Source of the DNA: Planctomycetota bacterium | GTDB taxonomy: Bacteria; Planctomycetota; Planctomycetia; Pirellulales; Pirellulaceae | DNA length: 5,052 bases | NCBI GenBank assembly: GCA_019347795.1 | Contig: JAHWKS010000506.1 | Span: 1-5,052 of the forward strand | Direction: 5' to 3' | Shown here: positions 1 through 4,567 of the stretch, piece after piece | How the letters are laid out: every line of letters begins with the position of its first letter | How positions within the stretch are numbered: the stretch's first letter is position 1 | Notes under the pieces: generated by a model | Databases searched by the model: none | Told to the model about the DNA's origin: nothing | Seen by the model: the letters and a program-made list of their open reading frames with translations, nothing else | Program-made: the position numbers and the translations under genes

Positions 1-106
1 TCAGGGGTCAGGGGTCAGGGGTCAGGGGTCAGGGGTCAGGGGTCAGGGGTCAGGAAGTCAGGGGTCAGGAGTCAGGAGTCAGGGGTCAGGGGTCAGGGGT
101 CAGGAG
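1..106. repeat. Heptanucleotide tandem array, unit TCAGGGG
   Basis: There are fifteen consecutive units. Units 1-7 (1-49) are perfect TCAGGGG. Unit 8 (50-57) is an 8-bp variant, TCAGGAAG. Then come TCAGGGG (58-64), two TCAGGAG (65-78), three TCAGGGG (79-99) and a final TCAGGAG (100-106). The array starts at the first base, so it probably extends beyond the window. One strand carries GGGG runs separated by TCA, a geometry compatible with a G-quadruplex. A 7-bp period shifts frame at every unit, so the leftward strand has TGA in all three frames within 21 bp, while the rightward strand has no stop. The perfect left part and degenerate right part suggest expansion by slippage. It is not a CRISPR, because there are no spacers. 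Confidence 0.95.
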
Positions 107-332
107 TGGCGCCGGAAGGAATTTCTTCAACTCTCACAACGTGAGCTAACGCGATGTGCTCCAAGTGTTCGGCAACACCATTGCTCCCACCGACACCAAT
201 AACGAATCGCGATCTCAATACGATGACCTGATCGGGATGATGAATCTCATACGATTTGCCGTCGGTGGTGTACACACGAAACGCCTCGAACGGTTGCCGG
301 CGCACCAACTCTCGCAGGTGTTCGGCTCTCAT
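93..332 (-). CDS. Small conserved-type hypothetical protein (79 aa) ending in the repeat array
   Basis: The function is unknown. The 79-aa product begins MRAEHLRELVRRQPFEAFRV, then 'TTDGKSYEIHHPDQVIVL' (about residues 22-39), then a probable beta-strand stretch ending in VVRVEEI. There is no signal peptide or membrane segment, so it is probably cytoplasmic. From memory, small proteins with an N-terminal 'LR..QPF.PF' and a 'DG..Y.I.HP' motif recur in planctomycetes, often as isolated genes; I could not check this. It lies 30 bp downstream of the DUF58 stop on the same strand and could be read on the same transcript. Only a weak GGGA (341-344) precedes the ATG. The final Pro-Asp-Pro and the TGA are written by array units, so the original C-terminus was probably replaced or extended by the array. 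Confidence 0.7.
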   Translation of the reverse strand: MRAEHLRELVRRQPFEAFRVYTTDGKSYEIHHPDQVIVLRSRFVIGVGGSNGVAEHLEHIALAHVVRVEEIPSGATPDP

Positions 333-362
333 GTTTGCGGTCCCAAATCAAGTTCGCATTTC

Positions 363-1268
363 TCACGTTCGCCTTCCATGCATTCCCAGCCGGTTGCTGA
401 GGAACGTGGCCAACGCCGCGTCCATCGGGTCGCTGGTGCGGATCAGGGCGTAGTCAATTGTATTGCGGGCGCAGTCGCGGCGAAGTGTTTCCAGGAATTG
501 CTTGAGGGCTTCCAGGTAGCCGTCCCGTAATGCCCGCGGATTGCAGTTGAGGTGATCGTCGCTCTCCAGCCCTTCGAATCGCGTGGGACCGTTGAAGGGG
601 AAATCGAGCTCGTCGTCGTCCATCACGTGAAACACCAGCACGTCGTGGCCGCGCCGGCGGAGGAGTTTCAGGCCTTTGATCGTTCCTTCCGGATCCGCCA
701 GCAGGTCGGAGATCAACACCATCATTCCGCGCCGCGGGAATGTCTCGGCCGCCTCGCGCAGGATCGGGTACATCTCGGTCTTGTCGGCCGGGGCCGAGGC
801 GTCGAGGGCCTCGACGATCGCGCTGAGGTGATTGCGTTTGCTGCGGATCGGCGCCTTCCGCCGCACCCGCTCGTCGAAGGCAAGCACGCCCACCGCGTCC
901 TGCTGCTTGAGCACCAGCCAGGCAATGCTCGCGGCCACGGTGCATGCGTATTCGTACTTGCTCATCGCCCCATCGCCGTACTGCATCGAGTTGGAGACGT
1001 CGACCAGCATGGCGCAGCGAAGATTGGTGTCCTCCTCGTACTGCTTCACCACCAGGCGGTCCTGCTTGGCCCAGACGGTCCAATCGACGTGCCGCAGGTC
1101 GTCGCCCGGCACGTACTCGCGGTGCTGGAGGAACTCGACCGATTGCCCGAAGTAGGGACTGCGGTGCATGCCCGACTGGAAGCCCTCGACGATGTGCCTG
1201 GCCCGCAGCTCGAGCCGGCCGATCCGCTTAACGGCCTCAGGATGCAAAAATCTTTTGGAATCGGGCAT
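363..1268 (-). CDS. DUF58 family protein with von Willebrand factor A domain
   Basis: This 301-aa soluble protein is the usual partner of a MoxR ATPase. The DUF58 signature lies at residues 45-83: [19 protein letters not shown] followed by '[16 protein letters not shown]'. A VWA fold follows. Its metal-binding (MIDAS) site is visible as D90-x-S92-x-S94 in 'LVDVSNSM', with probable partners T164 and D188 ('LISDLLAD'). No signal peptide or membrane helix is seen, so it probably acts in the cytoplasm or at the inner face of the membrane. The chosen ATG gives the N-terminus '[20 protein letters not shown]', which fits the family as I remember it. The first 32 bp overlap the end of the MoxR gene, and only a weak GGACGAG precedes the start, so translational coupling is likely. 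Length and motifs look complete. The substrate is not known, and the family name does not identify one. Confidence 0.95.
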   Translation of the reverse strand: MPDSKRFLHPEAVKRIGRLELRARHIVEGFQSGMHRSPYFGQSVEFLQHREYVPGDDLRHVDWTVWAKQDRLVVKQYEEDTNLRCAMLVDVSNSMQYGDGAMSKYEYACTVAASIAWLVLKQQDAVGVLAFDERVRRKAPIRSKRNHLSAIVEALDASAPADKTEMYPILREAAETFPRRGMMVLISDLLADPEGTIKGLKLLRRRGHDVLVFHVMDDDELDFPFNGPTRFEGLESDDHLNCNPRALRDGYLEALKQFLETLRRDCARNTIDYALIRTSDPMDAALATFLSNRLGMHGRRT

Positions 1269-2280
1269 CGCGGGTCAGCTCGTCCTCTTTGGTGGGCGTG
1301 ATGGAAACGATCCGCTCGATCACCTGGTCGCTGGTGATCCCGTCGCTCTCGGCGGCGAAGTTCACGACGATTCGGTGCCGCAAAACCGGCTTCGCCAAAG
1401 CCTGCACGTCTTCGGTGGAGACGTGGGTCCGCCCGTGCAACAAGGCCCGCGCCTTGCCCCCCAGGATCAAGAACTGCACGGCCCGCGGCCCGGCGCCCCA
1501 GCTCAGCATGTCTTCCACGAAGTCGGGCGTGCCGGGGTGCCCCAGCCGGGTCTGCCGCACCAGCGAGAGCGTGTAGCGGATCACGTGATCGGAGACCGGC
1601 ACCTCGCGCACGGTGCGCTGCAGCTCCAGGATCTCGTCGCCGGTCAGGACCGACTGGACGTTGTCCATCATCACCGCGGTCGTGCGGCGGGCGACCTCGA
1701 ATTCCTCCTCAAAGTTGGGATACTTCACGAACACCTTGAACATGAAGCGATCCTGCTGCGCCTCAGGAAGCGGATAGGTCCCTTCCTGCTCGATGGGGTT
1801 TTGCGTCGCCAGCACGAAGAACGGATCGGAAAGCTGATGCCGCACCCGGCCGACGGTCACCTGCCGCTCCTGCATCGCCTCCAGGAGGGCGGCCTGCGTC
1901 TTCGGCGGCGTGCGATTGATTTCGTCCGCCAGAATCACGTGCGAAAAGATTGGCCCCTCCATGAATCGCCGCTCGCGGGCGCCGGTGGAGCGGTTCTCTT
2001 CGATGATCTCGGTCCCGGTGATATCCGCCGGCATCAGGTCGGGCGTAAACTGGATGCGGCTGAACGAGAGGTTCATGGTGCGGGCCAGGGTGCTGATCAT
2101 CAGCGTCTTCGCGAGCCCCGGCACCCCCTCCAAAAGGCAATGGCCGCGGCTGAAGAGCGAGATCAATAATTCCTCGACCACGTCCCGCTGCCCGACAATC
2201 ACCTGGGAAAGCTGGTCGAGAATCCGCTCGCGAGCCTCGCCCAACTTGCGAATGGCGGTGGAATGCTGATCAGCCGTCAT
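1237..2280 (-). CDS. MoxR family AAA+ ATPase
   Basis: This 347-aa ATPase is full length for the MoxR class. Walker A is at residues 52-59 (GVPGLAKT, with K58 and T59). The MoxR-typical '[15 protein letters not shown]' is at 75-89. Walker B is at 115-120 (VILADE, with D119 and E120). Sensor 1 is N161 in 'LATQNP', a probable arginine finger is R178 in 'EAQQDRFMF', and sensor 2 is R266 in 'WGAGPRA'. All catalytic residues are present. Family members hydrolyse ATP as hexamers and are thought to act as chaperones that remodel or activate client complexes together with VWA proteins. The 32-bp overlap with DUF58 supports joint expression and action. The ATG is supported by AAGGA six bases upstream. 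It is the first gene of a leftward unit with 363 bp of intergenic DNA before it. Confidence 0.97.
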   Translation of the reverse strand: MTADQHSTAIRKLGEARERILDQLSQVIVGQRDVVEELLISLFSRGHCLLEGVPGLAKTLMISTLARTMNLSFSRIQFTPDLMPADITGTEIIEENRSTGARERRFMEGPIFSHVILADEINRTPPKTQAALLEAMQERQVTVGRVRHQLSDPFFVLATQNPIEQEGTYPLPEAQQDRFMFKVFVKYPNFEEEFEVARRTTAVMMDNVQSVLTGDEILELQRTVREVPVSDHVIRYTLSLVRQTRLGHPGTPDFVEDMLSWGAGPRAVQFLILGGKARALLHGRTHVSTEDVQALAKPVLRHRIVVNFAAESDGITSDQVIERIVSITPTKEDELTRDARFQKIFAS

Positions 2281-2286
2281 AAGAAG

Positions 2287-2291
2287 TCCTT
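2287..2291 (-). promoter_or_regulatory. Ribosome binding site of the MoxR gene
   Basis: The leftward strand reads AAGGA, then CTTCTT, then ATG, giving a 6-nt spacing. It fixes the start at 2280 and is clearer than most start-site signals in the window. Confidence 0.65.
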
Positions 2292-2353
2292 AAAGGTGGG
2301 TGGCGCGCTGCCGAACGAAAACTCAGCGTTCGCCGGGTTTTTACCTTACATCC

Positions 2354-2383
2354 ATTCGACCGGGAGGGGCGGTCGGAAGTCAA
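2354..2383 (-). promoter_or_regulatory. Candidate sigma70-like promoter for the MoxR operon
   Basis: On the leftward strand, TTGACT (2378-2383, five of six matches to the -35 consensus) is followed after 18 bp by TCGAAT (2354-2359, four of six matches to the -10). Transcription would begin near 2347, leaving a leader of about 65 nt that includes the hairpin at 2312-2332. This rests on consensus matching only. Confidence 0.3.
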
Positions 2384-2401
2384 TCCGAATTTGAGGAGTA
2401 G

Positions 2402-2463
2402 CGAACCGGCGGCGGGTTTACCGATTATAACGGAGGGCCCTGCCGGTATTTAGTGCCGGTTCG
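2402..2463. repeat. 9-bp perfect inverted repeat upstream of the MoxR gene
   Basis: CGAACCGGC (2402-2410) and GCCGGTTCG (2455-2463) are exact reverse complements separated by 44 bp. The right arm overlaps the second copy of a direct repeat, TGCCGGT (2441-2447 and 2454-2460). The arms flank the TATAAT at 2424-2429. The loop is long for an RNA hairpin, so paired protein-binding sites are a better guess than a terminator. Confidence 0.4.
2424..2429 (-). promoter_or_regulatory. Alternative -10 box for the MoxR operon
   Basis: The leftward strand has a perfect TATAAT, but no recognisable -35 element lies 16-18 bp upstream. It sits between the arms of the 2402-2463 inverted repeat, so a factor bound there could regulate it. 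It is an alternative or second start to the promoter at 2354-2383. Confidence 0.25.
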
Positions 2464-2629
2464 GGAAAGATAAGTTCACCGCCGGATGCCGTGCGGGAGG
2501 CTAGAGGAAGGTGGAGACTCCTCCAGGCGCACCGCCACACCAATAGTATACACATGGATAGTTCAATACCTCAAGAGGCGAGTCGATTTTTCTGGCGTCC
2601 TTTGACGCAAGTGCTTTCCTAGAAAGGCT

Positions 2630-2635
2630 TAAAAT
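2630..2635 (+). promoter_or_regulatory. Candidate -10 box for the hydrolase gene
   Basis: TAAAAT matches the -10 consensus at five of six positions and ends 8 bp before the hydrolase ATG, so transcription would start almost at the start codon (leaderless mRNA). The nearest -35-like hexamer, TTGACG (2602-2607), is 22 bp away, which is too far for a standard promoter. Confidence 0.2.
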
Positions 2636-2643
2636 TTTTTTGT

Positions 2644-3501
2644 ATGTTTGGTGACTTGGTGCGGATGACCGCGTCCGACGGGCTTCGGCTGGACGGATCC
2701 CTGCATCGATCGGCAAAAACGGCCGCGAAGGCCCCGACCGATGCGGTCATTCTGCTGCACGGGGTGGGGGGTAACTTCTACAGCTCGTCACTGTTGGAGG
2801 CCTTTCTTGACCCGCTCATGAGCCGCGGCGTGGCGGTGTTGCGGGTCAACACGCGAGGGCACGACGGGCTATTCACGGCCAAGACCAATCAAGGGCCGCG
2901 CCGATTCGGCGCCGCCTATGAAATCGTGGATGAGTGCCGCCTCGACATCGCCGCGTGGCGGGAGTTCCTGCTCGAGCAAGGATTCGCCCGCATCGCCCTC
3001 GCCGGTCACAGCCTCGGGGCCATCAAAGCAGTCTACGCAGCGGCCCACGCGCCCGCGGAAACATTTGCCCGCATCGCGGCGCTTTCCCCGCCGCGGCTCT
3101 CCTACCAACTCTTCCGCAAGGGAGGGGACACCACCTTTCGCAAGACGATCTCAGTCGCCGAGTGCTGCGTCGAGGACGGCCGGCCCGAGGAGTTGATGCA
3201 GGTGCGGTTTCCTGTCCCGCTGGTGATCTCCGCCGCCAGCTACGTGGACAAGTACGGCCGGCAAGAACGCTACGACATCTTGAAACACATTCCCAAGCTC
3301 CCCTGTCCCGCGCTCTTCCTCTACGGCGCGAAAGAGCTTGCCGGCGGCGGCGCCGCCTTCGCCGGCATGGACCGCTTGGTGGCGGAAGCCGCCCGCGAAG
3401 GGCAATCGCTCACAGTCCGCGCCATCCCTGACGCCGACCACTTCTACAACGGCGTCCAAGCCGCCGCCGCCGAAGCCGCCGCGCAGTGGCTGTGCAAATG
3501 A
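2644..3501 (+). CDS. Alpha/beta hydrolase fold protein (285 aa)
   Basis: This is a probable cytoplasmic serine hydrolase of unknown substrate; no signal peptide or membrane helix is seen. An early strand, 'AVILLHGVGG' (residues 34-43), carries the oxyanion-hole HG. 'VLRVNTRGHDG' (65-75) is the usual strand-4 region. The nucleophile elbow is G121-H122-S123-L124-G125, so S123 is the nucleophile. The catalytic histidine is probably H266 in 'PDADHFYNG'. The usual acid after strand 7 is not a clear Asp: 'LYGAKELAGG' (226-235) offers E231 instead. Overall length suits a lipase, esterase or dienelactone-hydrolase-like enzyme. The ATG lies 8 codons after an in-frame TAG (2620-2622) and has no SD; TTG 2656, GTG 2659 and ATG 2665 are alternatives. 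It is monocistronic and converges with the antitoxin gene 11 bp away. Confidence 0.88.
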   Translation: MFGDLVRMTASDGLRLDGSLHRSAKTAAKAPTDAVILLHGVGGNFYSSSLLEAFLDPLMSRGVAVLRVNTRGHDGLFTAKTNQGPRRFGAAYEIVDECRLDIAAWREFLLEQGFARIALAGHSLGAIKAVYAAAHAPAETFARIAALSPPRLSYQLFRKGGDTTFRKTISVAECCVEDGRPEELMQVRFPVPLVISAASYVDKYGRQERYDILKHIPKLPCPALFLYGAKELAGGGAAFAGMDRLVAEAAREGQSLTVRAIPDADHFYNGVQAAAAEAAAQWLCK

Positions 3502-3512
3502 TCCTCAGGGCG

Positions 3513-3770
3513 TCAGCCAATCTTCAAGTCGCAGTTTCGGGATCCCCGAAAACTTGCAGCGCTCCGGTCGCGTTGAATTTCGGCGAGGGCCTCTTCGAAT
3601 TCCGGCACATCGGACGCTATTCCGGCGGAACGTCGGATGCCTTCCCCCGAAACTGGTTGTGACGCCGCGATCTGCACGGTCACCTCGACCGCCTGGCCCT
3701 CGGGAATGCCGAGGTCTTCGGCAAGCTCGATGGTCTTTCCGCGAACCGTTCCAGCAACTGTTTTCAGCAT
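3513..3770 (-). CDS. Antitoxin-like protein, orphan, possibly C-terminally frameshifted
   Basis: The 85-aa product begins MLKTVAGTVRGKTIELAEDL, followed by 'GIPEGQAVEVTVQ' (21-33): a short-strand, 'PEG..VEV' N-terminal region resembling AbrB-like or DUF104-like antitoxins. 'GEGIRRSAG' (42-50) and an acidic, charged helix, 'EFEEALAEIQRDRS' (57-70), follow. From memory, this architecture occurs in planctomycetes and cyanobacteria as the antitoxin of VapC-type PIN toxins. The ATG at 3770 is chosen over the upstream in-frame ATG at 3836 because GGAGG lies 9 nt before it. No toxin gene follows: the hydrolase gene ends 11 bp beyond the stop. The last residues, 'FRGSRNCDLKIG', look unlike the family; one base less in a G-run would give 'FRDPETAT' and stop at 3524. 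A degenerating orphan antitoxin is my reading; a stand-alone regulator is the alternative. Confidence 0.75.
   Translation of the reverse strand: MLKTVAGTVRGKTIELAEDLGIPEGQAVEVTVQIAASQPVSGEGIRRSAGIASDVPEFEEALAEIQRDRSAASFRGSRNCDLKIG
3535..3551. repeat. Near-palindromic hairpin in the hydrolase/antitoxin convergent end
   Basis: TTTCGGG (3535-3541) and CCCGAAA (3545-3551) form a perfect 7-bp stem around ATC. It begins 33 nt after the hydrolase stop and lies inside the last codons of the opposing antitoxin gene. It could slow or end transcription from either side, but no T-run follows it in either direction, so a classic intrinsic terminator is doubtful. Without one C from the CCCC at 3544-3547 it would be a perfect 16-bp palindrome. 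Confidence 0.4.
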
Positions 3771-3779
3771 TTGCAATTT

Positions 3780-3784
3780 CCTCC
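3780..3784 (-). promoter_or_regulatory. Ribosome binding site deciding the antitoxin start
   Basis: The leftward strand reads GGAGG, a 9-nt spacer, then ATG at 3770. This strong SD site makes the 85-aa form far more likely than the longer 107-aa reading that starts at 3836. Confidence 0.75.
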
Positions 3785-3785
3785 A

Positions 3786-3834
3786 GCCCAAGGCAGCTTC
3801 AAAGTTGGACATCGCCTTCAGTATAGCCTTGGGC
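3786..3834. repeat. 9-bp perfect inverted repeat in the antitoxin control region
   Basis: GCCCAAGGC (3786-3794) and GCCTTGGGC (3826-3834) are exact reverse complements with 31 bp between them, so their centres are 40 bp apart, close to four helical turns. One arm directly abuts the leftward -10 candidate at 3820-3825; the other lies just upstream of the antitoxin SD site. This arrangement suits an autoregulatory operator bound by the antitoxin, or a leader stem-loop that affects translation. Confidence 0.45.
3820..3825 (-). promoter_or_regulatory. Candidate -10 box for the antitoxin gene
   Basis: TATACT on the leftward strand differs from TATAAT at one position and lies about 50 bp upstream of the chosen start. 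No good -35 hexamer is visible. Its support is its position next to the inverted-repeat arm at 3826-3834. Confidence 0.3.
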
Positions 3835-3893
3835 ATGACGCCGGATGCGGAGTTCGCATTTCGTTCCGGGATTCTTTTCGCCCGCGTCTCGCC

Positions 3894-3899
3894 TACAAT
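3894..3899 (+). promoter_or_regulatory. Candidate -10 box for the parDE operon
   Basis: TACAAT matches the -10 consensus at five of six positions, with only a poor -35 (TTCTTT, 3872-3877, 16-bp spacer). Transcription would start near 3906, giving a leader of about 40 nt before parD. Confidence 0.3.
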
Positions 3900-3949
3900 G
3901 GTCAGTGGCGGCGCGTGCTTTTTGTCTATTCGGCTTATGGTGCTTGATG

Positions 3950-4198
3950 ATGACCCTGCAAATCTCGCCCGACCTGGCCAGGCTCGTGCAACAGCAAATG
4001 GCGACTGGCCGCTATGAAACGGAGAATGACCTGCTGTTTTCCGCCCTCAGCCTCCTGGCGGAACGTGAGCGGAAACTGGAGGAAGTCCGCCGCGAATTGA
4101 TGCCGGCTATCGAAAGCCTTGATCGAGGCGAAGGGGAGCTTCTCGATATGAAGCAAGTTCGAGCGCGGGTCCTTGACCGCTTCAACGAGGCTAAGTAA
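3950..4198 (+). CDS. parD: ParD-like ribbon-helix-helix antitoxin
   Basis: This 82-aa protein neutralises the ParE-like toxin encoded next to it and probably represses the operon. The N-terminal ribbon 'MTLQISPDLARLV' and the helices around 'GRYETENDLLFSALSLL' (20-36) match the ParD/CopG ribbon-helix-helix DNA-binding fold. The charged C-terminal part, 'EEVRRELMPAIESLDRGEGE' (44-63) then 'LDMKQVRARV', is the usual disordered toxin-binding region. Two tandem ATGs occur at 3947 and 3950. I chose the second because the weak GGTG at 3939-3942 is then 7 nt away and the protein starts with the family-like 'MTL'. The frame stays open upstream to an ATG at 3845, but those extra residues do not resemble ParD. 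The toxin gene begins 6 bp after the stop. Confidence 0.88.
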   Translation: MTLQISPDLARLVQQQMATGRYETENDLLFSALSLLAERERKLEEVRRELMPAIESLDRGEGELLDMKQVRARVLDRFNEAK

Positions 4199-4204
4199 CC
4201 CACC

Positions 4205-4504
4205 ATGTCGCTGATCAAACGTTCGGCGCAGGCGGAGGACGATCTGGTGGAGATCGCCACGTACATCGCCAAGGACAGCGTAACTGCGGCGGAGCGATGG
4301 CTCGACAAAATCGAGCGAACGTTGCGGCATCTCGCCGACGCCCCCGGAACAGGGGCGGAGTATCCAGAATTGCGGCCGAATCTGCGTTGCTTTCCGTTGG
4401 GCGTCTACCTCATTTTCTACCGCTCCATCGAGGGCGGCATCGAAGTGGTGCGCGTCATTCATGGGGCTCGCGACATCTATTCCATCTTCGGCGTCGGACA
4501 GTGA
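4205..4504 (+). CDS. parE: ParE/RelE superfamily toxin
   Basis: This 99-aa toxin is full length for ParE. Helical 'KRSAQAEDDLVEIATYIAKD' (5-24) and 'AAERWLDKIERTLRHLADAP' (28-47) are followed by the typical sheet region 'YPELRPNLRCFPLGVYLIFY' (53-72) and 'IEVVRVIHGARDI' (79-91). The LR-x-F...Y-x-I-x-Y pattern and the terminal 'VIHGARD' are characteristic of ParE toxins, which poison DNA gyrase; some relatives act as RelE-type mRNA nucleases instead, and sequence alone does not settle which. It follows parD by 6 bp on the same strand. With no good SD (GAGG at 4187-4190 is 14 nt away), translational coupling to parD is likely. The gene looks intact, so the module may be active. Confidence 0.92.
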   Translation: MSLIKRSAQAEDDLVEIATYIAKDSVTAAERWLDKIERTLRHLADAPGTGAEYPELRPNLRCFPLGVYLIFYRSIEGGIEVVRVIHGARDIYSIFGVGQ

Positions 4505-4567
4505 CCCCGAGGCACGGACCGCGCCCCGCAACGAATACCGACCGCACATAAGCTTTGATGCTCGCTG

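Larger units (their letters stand above)
2281..2643. other. Divergent intergenic region between MoxR and hydrolase genes
   Basis: These 363 bp hold no convincing gene. Leftward promoter candidates for moxR and a 9-bp inverted repeat occupy 2354-2463. The MoxR leader contains a small hairpin (CGAACG at 2312-2317, CGTTCG at 2327-2332, 9-nt loop). The right part, especially 2540-2643, is visibly more AT-rich than its surroundings and contains three short stem-loops: 2512-2525 (TGGAG/CTCCA), 2595-2608 (GCGTC/GACGC) and 2614-2626 (CTTTC/GAAAG), then T7 at 2635-2641. The shift in composition fits either a promoter zone or an insertion boundary. Confidence 0.6.

Noticed and set aside
1..106. CRISPR array or telomere-like end
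   Set aside because: The 7-bp unit is contiguous without spacers, so it is not CRISPR. Resemblance to telomeric G-repeats is superficial, and a coding region adjoins it with no sign of a replicon end.
552..1301. A 249-codon rightward open frame opposite the DUF58 gene
   Set aside because: It is antisense to a well-supported gene and has no motif of its own.
1168..2169. A 333-codon rightward open frame opposite the MoxR and DUF58 genes
   Set aside because: The opposite strand has full MoxR and DUF58 motifs. This frame is low-complexity (His, Gln, Arg, Gly rich) and typical of an antisense shadow.
2554..2622. A 22-codon rightward small ORF ahead of the hydrolase gene
   Set aside because: It could be a leader peptide, but it has no SD site, no regulatory codon pattern and no visible coupling to the hydrolase start.
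2614..2641. A stem-loop plus T7 resembling an intrinsic terminator
   Set aside because: The stem is only 5 bp with a 3-nt loop and is AT-rich, the T-run is 8 nt beyond it, and no rightward gene lies upstream to be terminated.
2501..2716. A 71-codon leftward open frame in the intergenic region
   Set aside because: It overlaps the start of the hydrolase gene on the other strand, has no SD site, and resembles no family I recognise.
3845..3946. Upstream extension of ParD from ATG 3845
   Set aside because: The extra 34-35 residues do not resemble ParD, would place a Phe/Cys/Trp-rich segment before a DNA-binding ribbon, and cover the candidate promoter.
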